Shown here one piece after another: positions 45,801-55,682 of a stretch of DNA of 64,000 nt (position 1 is its first letter; every line of letters starts with the position of its first letter). The notes under the pieces are model-generated. The model ran no database searches, was not told where the DNA came from, and worked only from the letters and a program-made list of their open reading frames with translations. A program made the translations under genes and the position numbers. The DNA is taken from contig JAAVCP010000071.1 in the NCBI GenBank assembly GCA_014802265.1, forward strand, positions 1-64,000, written 5' to 3'. This DNA is from Bacteroides sp. Its GTDB lineage: Bacteria; Bacteroidota; Bacteroidia; Bacteroidales; Muribaculaceae.

Positions 45801-46586
45801 TTACATATAGCTTATAGGGTTAGTCTCTGAAGCTGCAAAATATGTCACGAAGTCAGGATACCTCTCCCTGATTATACGAGAGAATATATTTTTAGTGCAC
45901 AGTTCACTCTCATAATGCCCTATGTCAGCTATAAGAATGTCAAGACCGTAGGTAGTGAAATCATGATATTTTACATCACCTGTTACAATTATGTCTGCCC
46001 CAGCCTTGATTGCGTCACTAATCAAAGATGCACCGCTTCCTCCGCATACAGCTACTTTTCTGATTACAAGCTGCGGATTCTGTGATGAATATTTAAGACT
46101 TTTCACCTTAAACTTTTCTTTCAGCTTGCGCAGGAACTCAAGTTTAGGAGTTGGCGTAACATCACCGGTGACCCCAAGTCCGAACCTGTTGTCAGCATCG
46201 TGAGGTTCAAGCACCTTAATATTGGTCATGCCGATAATATGTGCCATTTCATGACTTACCCCCTCCCAAGCAGAATCAAGATTAGTATGGGCAGAATATA
46301 TGGCAATATTCTCACGGATTGCCCTTATTACAATTCTTTCCGTAGGAGTCCTGCCTGTCACCTCCTTCAGCCCTTTGAAGAGAAGAGGGTGATGAGACAC
46401 AATCATATTGCATCTGCGTGTAATAGCCTCATTGAGGATATCCTCCGTGACATCAAGACACAACAGGGCGGCAGTTACCTCCATTTCCGGATCTCCCACC
46501 TGAAGACCTGCATTATCATAAGATTCCTGAAGACCCTTCGGTGCAAAATCCTCTATTACAGCTGCTATGTCTTTAACTTTAAGCAT
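45801..46586 (-). CDS. Nif3-like dinuclear metal-centre protein
   Basis: 261 aa, the compact YbgI-like form without the inserted middle domain that lengthens many relatives. Metal-binding motifs are SHHPLLFKGL, YSAHTNLD and IADIGHYESE. Members form toroidal hexamers; GTP cyclohydrolase-like or hydrolase activity has been suggested for the family, but its function is unsettled. It lies 32 nt after aspS and 56 nt before the zinc-ribbon gene, in one transcription unit. Confidence 0.93.
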   Translation of the reverse strand: MLKVKDIAAVIEDFAPKGLQESYDNAGLQVGDPEMEVTAALLCLDVTEDILNEAITRRCNMIVSHHPLLFKGLKEVTGRTPTERIVIRAIRENIAIYSAHTNLDSAWEGVSHEMAHIIGMTNIKVLEPHDADNRFGLGVTGDVTPTPKLEFLRKLKEKFKVKSLKYSSQNPQLVIRKVAVCGGSGASLISDAIKAGADIIVTGDVKYHDFTTYGLDILIADIGHYESELCTKNIFSRIIRERYPDFVTYFAASETNPISYM

Positions 46587-46618
46587 TTTAAACTTTATTT
46601 AAATTTAGAATCTAAAAT

Positions 46619-48385
46619 TTACTCTTTTGTCGGTTTCAGTTCAAGCTGAAGCTCGTCAAGCTGTGCCTGGTCAATTGGCGAGGGTGATTCGTTCATCACA
46701 TCACGACCGGAGTTATTTTTCGGGAAAGCAATCACGTCTCGGATAGTATCAAGCCCGGCAAGAATCGACACGAAACGGTCAAAGCCAAGCGCAAGACCAC
46801 CATGAGGAGGGGCACCATATTTAAACGCATTCATCAGGAAGCCAAACTGCTCCTTAGCCTTTTCGGGAGTAAACCCAAGCAGCTCAAACATCTCGTCCTG
46901 GAGGGCTGCGTCATGAATTCTTATTGAGCCTCCGCCAAGCTCTGTGCCGTTGACCACAATATCGTAGGCAGTGGCACGTACGCTGCCGGTGTCTGTCTTC
47001 AATTTAGAAATATCCTCCGGGTTTGGAGAGGTAAAGGGGTGGTGCATTGCGTAGTAACGCTGAGTCTCATCATCCCACTCGAAGAGGGGGAAGTCAATCA
47101 CCCAAAGTGGGGCAAACACATTTTTATCGCGCAATCCGAGGCGTGAACCCATTTCAAGACGTAATTCGCAAAGTTGCTTACGGGTCTTCATCTTCTCCCC
47201 ACTCATGATAAGCAGCAAATCGCCCGGTTTAGCATTCATGCGATCAGCCCATGTCTTGAGTTCATCATTGGAGAAGAATTTACCGACAGAGCTTTTAAAC
47301 TGTCCGTCAGCCTCCACTTTTACCCACATCAAGCCTTTAGCACCGATCTGCGGACGCTTCACAAACTCCGTAAGCTCGTCAATCTGCTTGCGGGTATAGC
47401 CGGCGCAACCGGGTACACAAATACCTACGGTCAGTTCGGCATCGTCAACAACGGAGAAGCCCTTACCCTTGACGAGATCAGTCAGCTCTACAAACTCCAT
47501 TCCAAAACGAATGTCGGGTTTGTCGCTACCATAAAGACGCATGGCATCATGCCAGGTCATACGCAGGAAAGGCTCAGTGAAGTCAATATTCTTCACATAC
47601 TTGAAGATATGCTTTACAAGGCCTTCAAACATTTCGATCACATCTTCCTGCTCCACAAAACTCATCTCACAGTCAATCTGAGTAAATTCAGGCTGACGGT
47701 CTGCGCGGAGGTCTTCGTCACGGAAGCACTTTGCAATCTGGAAATATCTGTCGAAGCCACTGACCATAAGAAGCTGCTTGAAAAGCTGCGGACTCTGAGG
47801 AAGCGCATAAAACTCACCCGGATTCATTCTTGAAGGCACCACGAAGTCACGGGCACCTTCCGGTGTGGATTTCACAAGGATCGGTGTCTCTATCTCAAGG
47901 AAACCCTTCGAGTCAAGATAACGACGAATCTCGAAAGCCATCTTATGGCGCAACTCGAGGTTCTTTCTGACAGACGGTCTGCGGAGGTCAAGATAGCGGT
48001 ATTTCATTCTGAGATCGTCACCACCATCAGTATTGTCTTCAATGGTAAACGGAGGAATATCGCTTTTATTCAACACTTTGAGATTCTCCGCAATAATTTC
48101 AATCTCACCTGTGGGAATATTCTTATTTTTGCTCGTACGCTCTGCCACAGTGCCGGAAATCTGCACAACAAACTCACGTCCAAGTGAATTGGACGCATTG
48201 AAGAGAGCGTTTTCAGCCTCATCGTCACTGGTGTTAAACACCACTTGAGTAATTCCATAACGGTCGCGGACATCAACAAAAGTCATGCCCCCCATTTTGC
48301 GACTACGCTGCACCCAACCGGCAATCTTCACATTCTCGCCGACATTGGCAAGGCGCAATTCGCCGCACGTCTTGTCTCTATACAT
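46619..48385 (-). CDS. aspS: Aspartate-tRNA ligase
   Basis: 588-aa class II synthetase of the bacterial type. Anticodon-binding OB domain at 1-110, motif 2 [18 protein letters not shown] near 218-235, the large bacterial insertion domain (about 285-420), and motif 3 [14 protein letters not shown] near the end. It charges tRNA-Asp. A TAATTTTG box at 48431-48438 provides its own promoter downstream of manA. Confidence 0.97.
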   Translation of the reverse strand: MYRDKTCGELRLANVGENVKIAGWVQRSRKMGGMTFVDVRDRYGITQVVFNTSDDEAENALFNASNSLGREFVVQISGTVAERTSKNKNIPTGEIEIIAENLKVLNKSDIPPFTIEDNTDGGDDLRMKYRYLDLRRPSVRKNLELRHKMAFEIRRYLDSKGFLEIETPILVKSTPEGARDFVVPSRMNPGEFYALPQSPQLFKQLLMVSGFDRYFQIAKCFRDEDLRADRQPEFTQIDCEMSFVEQEDVIEMFEGLVKHIFKYVKNIDFTEPFLRMTWHDAMRLYGSDKPDIRFGMEFVELTDLVKGKGFSVVDDAELTVGICVPGCAGYTRKQIDELTEFVKRPQIGAKGLMWVKVEADGQFKSSVGKFFSNDELKTWADRMNAKPGDLLLIMSGEKMKTRKQLCELRLEMGSRLGLRDKNVFAPLWVIDFPLFEWDDETQRYYAMHHPFTSPNPEDISKLKTDTGSVRATAYDIVVNGTELGGGSIRIHDAALQDEMFELLGFTPEKAKEQFGFLMNAFKYGAPPHGGLALGFDRFVSILAGLDTIRDVIAFPKNNSGRDVMNESPSPIDQAQLDELQLELKPTKE

Positions 48386-48430
48386 ATCGTGATAATATCT
48401 TTACTGTTTCTGGCTTTCTGATTAATTATG

Positions 48431-48438
48431 CAAAATTA
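48431..48438 (-). promoter_or_regulatory. Promoter -7 box of aspS
   Basis: Minus-strand TAATTTTG matches TAnnTTTG, 45 nt upstream of the aspS ATG in the spacer after manA. No clear -33 TTG is seen. Confidence 0.5.
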
Positions 48439-48478
48439 CACATAAATTCGGGGATTTCCCACATTTATGTCAAAAATT

Positions 48479-49441
48479 TTACTTTATAAAGGTTTCAAGT
48501 GCCTCAAACACACCTTCAGGAGAGACTATGACTGACTTGCATGAAGCGGGAATAAGGATAGTCTGCCCTGTCTTAATATGTACCGATTCTCCGGAAGCAG
48601 TGACCGTGGCAGCTCCCCAGATACATATTATGACTACAAATGTGTCCCATTCCGAATAATCTCTCATCACTTCATGATCAATCTGATATACATTGGTGGT
48701 AAAGAACGGTGATGCCACAAGATTTACGGGCAGATCACGCCGCAGTGTGTATTCCAAAGCCTTTCCCTCCGTGTCGTTGAAATTAATGGCATCGAATGCC
48801 TCCTCCGTATGTAGCTGCCTCTCGTTGCCGTCTTTGTCTTTACGGTGGTAGTCATACAATCGGTAGGTAGTATCAGAAGTCTGCTGAATCTCCACAATGA
48901 AGCACCCTGTGCCTATGGCATGAACTCTGCCGGCAGGAATATAGAACACGTCACCCTGTTTGACATTGTTGAAATTAAGCACCTCCATTATCTCCCCTGT
49001 CTCTATCAGATGCACATATTCTGAGTCATCTATGGGACGGTTAAAACCGTTTGCCAGACGTGCCCCGTGGTCAGCCTCCACTACATACCACATCTCTGTC
49101 TTCCCATATTTTATTCCACGCTTCTGAGCAAGTTCATCGGAGGGATGAACCTGCACGGAAAGATCGGCGTTGGCATCGATAAACTTAATCAGCAAAGGGA
49201 AAGTATCGCCAAACTTCTGATGATTTTTCTTTCCGAGCAGTGAGATACCGTCGCGCCTGATAAGTTCGGTGATTGTCATTCCCTTGTCGGGACCGTCAGA
49301 CACGACTGACTCCGACCCCGTAACTCCGGAGAGCTCCCAGCTCTCACCTATATTATCTAAATTTGTCTCAATCCCTTTGTAGGCAGAAATTTTATTTCCA
49401 CCCCACACAACGGGTTTGAAAATCGGATTGAAAGTCCACAT
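48479..49441 (-). CDS. manA: Mannose-6-phosphate isomerase, class I
   Basis: 320-aa cupin-fold zinc enzyme interconverting mannose 6-phosphate and fructose 6-phosphate. Zinc ligands lie in VQVHPSDELA and KTEMWYV, and a further His in PAGRVHAIGTG. The short length is of the Bacillus/Bacteroides type. It links glycan catabolism and GDP-mannose supply. It lies 93 nt before aspS. Confidence 0.93.
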   Translation of the reverse strand: MWTFNPIFKPVVWGGNKISAYKGIETNLDNIGESWELSGVTGSESVVSDGPDKGMTITELIRRDGISLLGKKNHQKFGDTFPLLIKFIDANADLSVQVHPSDELAQKRGIKYGKTEMWYVVEADHGARLANGFNRPIDDSEYVHLIETGEIMEVLNFNNVKQGDVFYIPAGRVHAIGTGCFIVEIQQTSDTTYRLYDYHRKDKDGNERQLHTEEAFDAINFNDTEGKALEYTLRRDLPVNLVASPFFTTNVYQIDHEVMRDYSEWDTFVVIICIWGAATVTASGESVHIKTGQTILIPASCKSVIVSPEGVFEALETFIK

Positions 49442-49683
49442 TATTATATCTGATTATGTTTGTGTTTTTATGGTTGAATAAATATATCCCAATCCCTTCC
49501 TAAGCAGAGGTTAAAAATTAATGAATATATTATTGTATAAAAAATCCCTTAGCTTAAAGGCTCCTAAAATAATTAATCATATAATTTTAACCACTACTTA
49601 TAACTAAACGTTACAACTATAAAAAACGTTATATATACAGGGCAGATTAATTACTGCCCATGTATTTATAAAATAATTATACT

Positions 49684-49920
49684 ATGAGCGACGTATTAAG
49701 TTATGAAGAAAAGAAGGAGCTGCCTGACAGTGTGTTCGGGCTTCCTGAAAGAAGAGAATATCCCATGCCTGACGCAGCCCACGTAAGGGCAGCTGAGACA
49801 TATTTCCGTTATTGCCCTGATGAACTTAAACCGAAACTGGCAAGGGCAATCCTACGCTTTGCAAAGAAATATGGAGTTAATGTGGAGAGTCCCACAGTTC
49901 TCTCCTATGCTTCAGAATGA
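49684..49920 (+). CDS. Small DUF6582-like protein
   Basis: 78 aa. The pattern LPDSVFGLPERREYPMPDAA followed by HVRAAETYF is the short domain often fused to or near phage structural genes (I recall it as DUF6582). Here it stands alone, without other phage genes, in the gap after divergent manA. The last 16 bases overlap the convergent S41 protease gene. No promoter box of the usual type was found. Function unknown. Confidence 0.7.
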   Translation: MSDVLSYEEKKELPDSVFGLPERREYPMPDAAHVRAAETYFRYCPDELKPKLARAILRFAKKYGVNVESPTVLSYASE

Positions 49921-50981
49921 TCTTCCCCGTCATCTTCCTCCCCTTCAGGCAGAGGAAGGTCTTTCAGCATGTCAATTGCCTTGTCGAGGATAGCGTCTTT
50001 ACCCTCGGCAAGTTCTTTTTCCGGGGCATGCACCTCAAAGCCTTCACTCGGATCAATCCCTGCTTCAATACTTTCCATTTTTGAATTATACATGGGAGAT
50101 GCGGAGAATCTTATCCCCCACCCTATTGGCAGCTCTGATGAGAAAGGCAATCCACCACCTCCACCGGTCTTTGCACCGACCACTGTTACATTTGGCAGAC
50201 TTTTCATCACAGAAGTAAAATCGTTGGCTGCCGAGAAACATGAGCGGTTGGTGAGCAGCACTATGGGTCCTTCCCACATTATGCGTCCCTTCTCTGCCGG
50301 TTTATATTCCACAGGATAAGGCTCGGAAAAATCATTATGCCCGGGTCCGGTTTTATGTTGTATATAGCCTCCGATCATCTTTTCCGTTATAAATCTTCCT
50401 ACGAGTGTACTGATATTGGTCAGTGCACCTCCCCCGTTATCGCGAATGTCAAGTATAAGCCCCCGGCTGTTGTGGAGTATGGCAAGGATATAGTCAAGGG
50501 AAGTCTCCCCTACCATATACGAAAATGAGGGATAATACATATAAGCCACTTCCCCCGGAAGCTGCTTATAATAGATACCGCTCGTGGTTAGCCAATCAAA
50601 ATCAAGATAATTTTCCTGTACGGTACGCAGGTTAAAATCCTGGGGATAGTCAGTCCACCATTTTCTGTAATAGCTCGTGTCGAAGCGCGATATGAGATTC
50701 ACGTGTCCGTCTTCCAGCTCGTCAAGAAGTGCTGAGCAAATAAAAAACAGTTCTACGAAATTGGTTTCATCGTCAATCAGCTCCCTATATTTCGCAGCAG
50801 TCGCTCTCCAGTTAATATTTTTTTCTTCAAAGAAACAATAATGACTGTCAACAATATCCACCAGGGCATCAAAATTTCCATAAATGTCATCTTTATATTC
50901 CGGAGCGTCATGACATGAAGAAAGACTCACCGTCATACCCACGGAGAGCAATGCCAATTTTTTCACAAAAGACTTCAACAT
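49905..50981 (-). CDS. S41 family peptidase lipoprotein
   Basis: 358 aa. A signal peptide with lipobox LSSC precedes the core. An alpha-helical N-terminal region (about 30-110) leads to the tail-specific protease core with DIRDNGGG and the nucleophile loop LLTNRSCFSAANDF, where the second Ser is the likely nucleophile. I see no PDZ domain, unlike CtpA-type members. It is the last gene of a parC / outer-membrane protein / peptidase operon (7-nt gap). Likely degrades peptides or senses misfolded chains at the membrane. Confidence 0.88.
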   Translation of the reverse strand: MLKSFVKKLALLSVGMTVSLSSCHDAPEYKDDIYGNFDALVDIVDSHYCFFEEKNINWRATAAKYRELIDDETNFVELFFICSALLDELEDGHVNLISRFDTSYYRKWWTDYPQDFNLRTVQENYLDFDWLTTSGIYYKQLPGEVAYMYYPSFSYMVGETSLDYILAILHNSRGLILDIRDNGGGALTNISTLVGRFITEKMIGGYIQHKTGPGHNDFSEPYPVEYKPAEKGRIMWEGPIVLLTNRSCFSAANDFTSVMKSLPNVTVVGAKTGGGGGLPFSSELPIGWGIRFSASPMYNSKMESIEAGIDPSEGFEVHAPEKELAEGKDAILDKAIDMLKDLPLPEGEEDDGEDHSEA

Positions 50982-50988
50982 AAGCGTA

Positions 50989-51858
50989 TTAATATAGGGA
51001 ATATATGGTTTCGGAAGGAATTCTTTTCGGTTTTGGCTTAAGTCCTATACCGCCGGGAATGACACCAATCACGAAGCTATGGGTCATAATCTGAGTATTG
51101 AGATTATTCGCCCATTGCGTGTCAGCCTTAAAGCGGTAGCCCACCATTGCGGCAGTCCTTCCAAAATCGAAAGTTACGGAAAAAAGATTGTCTATCCTGA
51201 AATTGTTACCCCACCATCCCGGGTGGACCAAGCCCTTATGATTGCCAAGATAGATCTCATAATAAGACTCTCCATACTCCGGAGAAAAAAACACGCTTAG
51301 AGAAGGTAGGGAAACCTCATCTCGCACCAATAAGTCTAATTTTCCTATTTTGAAAGGTCGGGCAAGGGAAGCCCGCGCCGCAATATTGACCGATGCCATT
51401 GCCTGCACTGGATTGTTACCATTTCTTGTGAGCCAATATGCACCCCCGTCAATACCCACTGAGCCACCGGCAGTCAGCTGCAATTGCCAAGGGATCATCT
51501 TTCGCCACGACATGCCCCAGTTGAATGAGCCTGAGAGGGCAATCATACGTGCCGTCTGTGCCGGGTTAAGCATATCGTCAAAGGCTGTATAGGCATTGAA
51601 GTGCATGATGACTGATTCCGGATTAAACGGCATCGCCTTACTCCACGCCCCAGAGAGACCCACAGACGTACCCTTATAATGGAGTGGGGAAAGATATGTG
51701 GCAAGCACATTCTTTCCTCCAATCTCTATGGAATAAACTCCTGTTACAGGTCGGGAACAGGAGTTATTAACCTCTTCCGCTTCTGACGCTCCCGCAGCCA
51801 CAGGCAAACAGATAGTTAACACTGCGGCGGAGATAAGCTTACCTATCCCTTTATACAT
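50989..51858 (-). CDS. Outer-membrane beta-barrel protein, DUF3316-like
   Basis: 289 aa with signal peptide (about 1-24). Repeated aromatic/glycine beta-strands (GLSGAWSKAM, ALSGSFNWGMSW, LQLTAGGSVGIDGG) and a DUF3316-like pattern that I recall from Bacteroides. Its ATG overlaps the end of the topoisomerase gene by 8 bp, so the two are translationally coupled, an odd pairing of a nuclear-type enzyme with an envelope protein. Function unknown. Confidence 0.75.
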   Translation of the reverse strand: MYKGIGKLISAAVLTICLPVAAGASEAEEVNNSCSRPVTGVYSIEIGGKNVLATYLSPLHYKGTSVGLSGAWSKAMPFNPESVIMHFNAYTAFDDMLNPAQTARMIALSGSFNWGMSWRKMIPWQLQLTAGGSVGIDGGAYWLTRNGNNPVQAMASVNIAARASLARPFKIGKLDLLVRDEVSLPSLSVFFSPEYGESYYEIYLGNHKGLVHPGWWGNNFRIDNLFSVTFDFGRTAAMVGYRFKADTQWANNLNTQIMTHSFVIGVIPGGIGLKPKPKRIPSETIYSLY

Positions 51859-54538
51859 GGTTTTTCCGTTTTAATTCATCATTGTCAGCTGCAAAGAGAT
51901 CTCCCTGCACAACTGTGGGTCCGGATTTCTCATTTCCCGGCTCTCCGGTTTCCTCATTGTCGGCAGAGTCGGGAGCTGGTTCAGGGAAACGGAGTGGTTC
52001 CAGTTCCACAATTTTACTTACATTGAAATTTGAAATTCTCTTGCCCTTAGCTCTGAATCCCTTGACAGAGATAAATTCTTCGGCATCAATCTCAAGCGCA
52101 GGGCGCATCTCATCATTCCCGCCAAAAGTTACCTCCAGACGCGGATAGGCAGTATCGGTCAGCAGAATCATTTTTGAGGAAGGCTCTGTGCCAACAAACC
52201 GTTGTGGCTTTGAAGTCGGTTCAAACACAAATCGTTTGAGGTAAGGATAACCCAATGATGAATCAAACAATGCCAAAGTCCACACCTTATTAGGATCAAA
52301 CTTCTCTATCTTATAAATGTTATCCTCATAATGGTTGGTATCGGAAAAGGTTGAAGTGAAATATTCTCCGTCTTTGGTTATAATCAGCACAAGGTCGTCA
52401 CCTTGGAATATGCCGAGGCTTTCACCACGTCCGTCATAGTTAAGACGGAGCACATCACGGTCAAACCATACTTCCCTGCCACCTAATGTGCTGCTGCCTT
52501 TCTCAATCAGTTTCACATCATCAATCTGGTATTTAGTCACAAGATTTCCAAGTGACTCTTTACCTTTGATGTCAAGTTCGGCAAAATTGACAGTCACATC
52601 TTTCAATCTCGGTCGCCGCATTGTCTCGTTAGGCTCATCTTTAAGATTGACCTTTACAATCTCGGCTTCACCGTTGGGGTTGCAGGTCAGCCACTCAACC
52701 TTTGAGCCGGGTGCCCCCTTAGTCAGATTATACTCCTTATCTCTGGTAAGCCCTGTAATGAAGAAACGCTTTTTAAAGGAATGACCCATATATTTGCCAT
52801 CTTCATCAGTCATTCCGGGTTTGCCGTGACGATAGATCACGTTATATATTGTGCGTTTGTCACCTTTCTTGAAAAGTCCGATATGGATTATTCTTTTCCC
52901 GACATAAAGTTTATCCTGCACCTTTACCAGCTTATATGTGCCATCTCTATAAATGATAAGTATATCATCTATATCGGAGCAAGTAAATAAGAACTCATTA
53001 TCCTTCAAAGAAGTGCCAAGGAAACCTCCGCTCTTGTCGTAATACAGGCGTTTGTTTGCCTCTGCCACTTTTGCAGCCTCGATTGAGTCAAAACCGCGCA
53101 CTACTGTGCGGCGGGGGAAAGCCTCACCATATTTTTCTTTAAGATGCTGATACCACGCCACTGTGTAGTCAGTGATGTTATCCAGATCAAACTGCAGTCG
53201 CTCAATATCTTTCTGGAGTTCATTTATATGCTGGTCAGCCTTTTCAGAGTTAAACTTCAGAATCCTTCCCATCTTTATCTCCCAGAGTCTGACAAGATCA
53301 TCACGTGTCAATTCACGGAAGAAACCCGGTTTGAAAGGCTCAAGCCGCTTGTCAACATGTGCAATGGCAGCCTCTATATCGGCAGCCTCCTCCACCTCAC
53401 TGTCTTTATAAATTCTTTCCTCGATGAAAATTTTCTCAAGGGAGCAGTTGAGCTGAGCCTCCTTTGTCTCTCCAAGTTTTATTTCCAGCTCTTTGCGGAG
53501 CAATTCGCGTGTGTAATCCACCGAATATTTCAGCAATGTCGAAACGGAAAGGAACTGTGGCTTGCTGTCTCTGATCACACAGCAGTTGGGAGAGATACTT
53601 ACCTCACAGTCGGTAAAGGCATAGAGGGCATCTATGGCTTTGTCGGAAGATGTGCCGGGGATAAGATACACAAGAATCTCGGCAGTGGCAGATGTATTGT
53701 CATCCACCTTTCTTATCTTAATCTTACCTTTCTCCATAGCTGAGAGAATTGACGCGATAAGAGTGGTGGTGGTCTTTCCGAAGGGTAATTCGGTTATTGC
53801 AAGGGTCTTATTGTCAATCTTCTCAATCTTTGCCCTGACTTTCACACTTCCTCCACGTGCGCCGTCATTGTAGCGTGAGGCATCAAGCAATCCCCCTGTC
53901 TGAAAATCAGGAAGAAGAGTAAAGGGTTCGCCATGAAGATATGATATTGCGGCATCACATATCTCATTGAAATTGTGAGGAAGGATTTTTGAGGAAAGCC
54001 CGACGGCAATGCCTTCCACTCCTTGTGCAAGAAGAAGCGGAAACTTCACGGGCAGAGTGACCGGCTCTCTCTTTCTGCCGTCGTAAGAGGGAGTCCATTC
54101 CGTAATCTTGGGGCTGAATACAGTCTCAAGCGCAAACTCGGAAAGGCGTGCCTCTATGTAACGAGGTGCGGCGGCGGAGTCACCTGTCAATATGTTGCCC
54201 CAGTTTCCCTGTGTGTCTATGAGAAGCTCCTTCTGCCCAAGCTGCACCAGGGCATCCCCGATTGAAGCATCACCGTGAGGGTGATACTGCATGGTGTTGC
54301 CGACAATGTTAGCCACTTTGTTAAATCTGCCGTCATCAAGAGTTTGCATAGAATGAAGTATGCGTCGCTGCACCGGTTTAAGACCGTCTTCAATATGAGG
54401 GACCGCACGCTCCAGAATAACGTAACTTGCATATTCCAAATACCAGTTGCGAAACATTCCGGCGAGAATGGTTTTCTTGGAAGTTAAATCCTGCTGCTCG
54501 TTTTTTGAGTTATCGGTTATTTCGATGTCTTCTGCCAT
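51851..54538 (-). CDS. parC: Topoisomerase IV / gyrase subunit A-like
   Basis: 895-aa type II topoisomerase breakage-reunion subunit. The quinolone-region block QYHPHGDASIGDALVQ (about 84-99) and the catalytic Tyr127 in APRYIEARLS are present, followed by tower and coiled-coil regions and a beta-pinwheel-like C-terminal domain. An acidic tail follows. An upstream extension of 20 codons is open but unlike the family. No parE or gyrB lies in the window, so assignment to topoisomerase IV rather than gyrase is from memory of the Bacteroidota second copy. It heads a three-gene operon. Confidence 0.88.
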   Translation of the reverse strand: MAEDIEITDNSKNEQQDLTSKKTILAGMFRNWYLEYASYVILERAVPHIEDGLKPVQRRILHSMQTLDDGRFNKVANIVGNTMQYHPHGDASIGDALVQLGQKELLIDTQGNWGNILTGDSAAAPRYIEARLSEFALETVFSPKITEWTPSYDGRKREPVTLPVKFPLLLAQGVEGIAVGLSSKILPHNFNEICDAAISYLHGEPFTLLPDFQTGGLLDASRYNDGARGGSVKVRAKIEKIDNKTLAITELPFGKTTTTLIASILSAMEKGKIKIRKVDDNTSATAEILVYLIPGTSSDKAIDALYAFTDCEVSISPNCCVIRDSKPQFLSVSTLLKYSVDYTRELLRKELEIKLGETKEAQLNCSLEKIFIEERIYKDSEVEEAADIEAAIAHVDKRLEPFKPGFFRELTRDDLVRLWEIKMGRILKFNSEKADQHINELQKDIERLQFDLDNITDYTVAWYQHLKEKYGEAFPRRTVVRGFDSIEAAKVAEANKRLYYDKSGGFLGTSLKDNEFLFTCSDIDDILIIYRDGTYKLVKVQDKLYVGKRIIHIGLFKKGDKRTIYNVIYRHGKPGMTDEDGKYMGHSFKKRFFITGLTRDKEYNLTKGAPGSKVEWLTCNPNGEAEIVKVNLKDEPNETMRRPRLKDVTVNFAELDIKGKESLGNLVTKYQIDDVKLIEKGSSTLGGREVWFDRDVLRLNYDGRGESLGIFQGDDLVLIITKDGEYFTSTFSDTNHYEDNIYKIEKFDPNKVWTLALFDSSLGYPYLKRFVFEPTSKPQRFVGTEPSSKMILLTDTAYPRLEVTFGGNDEMRPALEIDAEEFISVKGFRAKGKRISNFNVSKIVELEPLRFPEPAPDSADNEETGEPGNEKSGPTVVQGDLFAADNDELKRKNHV

Positions 54539-54607
54539 TTTTATTACGGAAAATGTATATTTTGGTGTAAAATTAGCAAAAAATAATTTTCTTTGCAACT
54601 TGAAAAT

Positions 54608-55357
54608 CTATAAAATAATCTTTTCTAAGGAAGCATCCTTCAGAATTATGGTACCTTCGCCATTAATCACATAAATTGTCGGCATCTCCGGGAATATGAA
54701 CAGGTCGTCATCTTGAATATAATCAAGAGCAAAGCCCACAACCCAATCTTGCGGCAATTTCATGCAGGTGGCATTCCATAGCTCACGGTCGGTTTCCGAA
54801 TCTATTGCGATGATTCGCTTCGACTTCAGGGAAGGTTCATTCTCTATGATCTCCATCACTTCCACACAATGATTGCAGTCAGGATCATAGAACACTACAA
54901 TATTTTCTCCCCCACTAAGCAGATCAAGAAAATTCAATTGCTCACCTTCCCGGGTGACAACGCGGAAATCCGGTGCTTTGGAACCCGGACGGTTTTTCTC
55001 TGCCATCTCCAGGCGAAACCTTGCCCTTTCTTTATCCGCTTCCCCTAATTTACCTTTATTAACCGCATGATTAAGAAATAATATGTAATATTCCTCATCT
55101 CTCATCGGGGAATCCAAATTATTCAGATATTTCCCTGCAAGATTATACATAGCAGTATAGGTTGATTCATCAATGTTCGACCTGTCAAGGAAATTATCAA
55201 CCTCCTTTTGAATGACTGCCGGATCAATTTGGGGCAACCGGCGTATAAAGTCTATGACACACTGCTCAGTGGAATCATTTAAGGCAGCTGCCTGACTACT
55301 CCCCCATCCGATAATGACAATGCAAAAGATTAGAATTAAAGAATACACTCTTTTCAT
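54608..55357 (-). CDS. DUF5106 thioredoxin-like periplasmic protein
   Basis: 249 aa. Signal peptide (about 1-24), a helical DUF5106-type N-terminal part (to about 120), then a TlpA-like thioredoxin domain with Cys161-Asn-His-Cys164 (YDPDCNHCVEVME). It likely reduces or isomerises disulfides in exported proteins. The open frame extends upstream to 55408, but the start at 55357 (KRVYSLILIF) gives a clean signal peptide. Confidence 0.88.
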   Translation of the reverse strand: MKRVYSLILIFCIVIIGWGSSQAAALNDSTEQCVIDFIRRLPQIDPAVIQKEVDNFLDRSNIDESTYTAMYNLAGKYLNNLDSPMRDEEYYILFLNHAVNKGKLGEADKERARFRLEMAEKNRPGSKAPDFRVVTREGEQLNFLDLLSGGENIVVFYDPDCNHCVEVMEIIENEPSLKSKRIIAIDSETDRELWNATCMKLPQDWVVGFALDYIQDDDLFIFPEMPTIYVINGEGTIILKDASLEKIIL

Positions 55358-55394
55358 ATTTTTATATATGATAATTACCAATATATAACGCGAT

Positions 55395-55423
55395 GCAGCC
55401 GAAACCATAAAGGCTCCGGCTGC
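55395..55423 (-). terminator. Possible terminator hairpin behind tRNA-Leu
   Basis: GCAGCCG (55395-55401) pairs with CGGCTGC (55417-55423), and the inner bases extend the stem to about 12 pairs around TTTAT. What follows on the minus strand (ATCGCGTTATATATTGG) is not a T-run, so termination may be weak. Confidence 0.5.
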
Positions 55424-55427
55424 TCAG

Positions 55428-55508
55428 TGCGCACGAAGGGACTCGAACCCCCACGTCGTTAGACACCAGATCCTAAGTCTGGCGCGGCTACCATTACGCC
55501 ACGTGCGC
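55428..55508 (-). tRNA. tRNA-Leu (anticodon UAG)
   Basis: On the minus strand a 7-bp acceptor stem GCGCACG/CGTGCGC with discriminator A closes an 81-nt cloverleaf. The anticodon stem CCAGA/TCTGG holds loop CTTAGGA, anticodon TAG. A variable arm GTC-TAAC-GAC makes it a type II tRNA, and the T loop TTCGAGT is standard. The CCA end is not encoded. A stem GCAGCCG/CGGCTGC lies 5 nt downstream (55395-55423), without a clear T-run. Confidence 0.95.
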
Positions 55509-55682
55509 TTTTTACGTTGCAAAGTTACAATTTTTTTTCCATACTGCAAAATAGTTTCCAACTTTTTTTATCAGCATTTCAAGAAAAACTATCTGCCCGG
55601 GCTATACAAATGCTCGTAACACCGGAAAACTTCCTCGTAAGAGATTTTGTTTTATTATAAAGTGAATTTAAAAGAGAACGTG

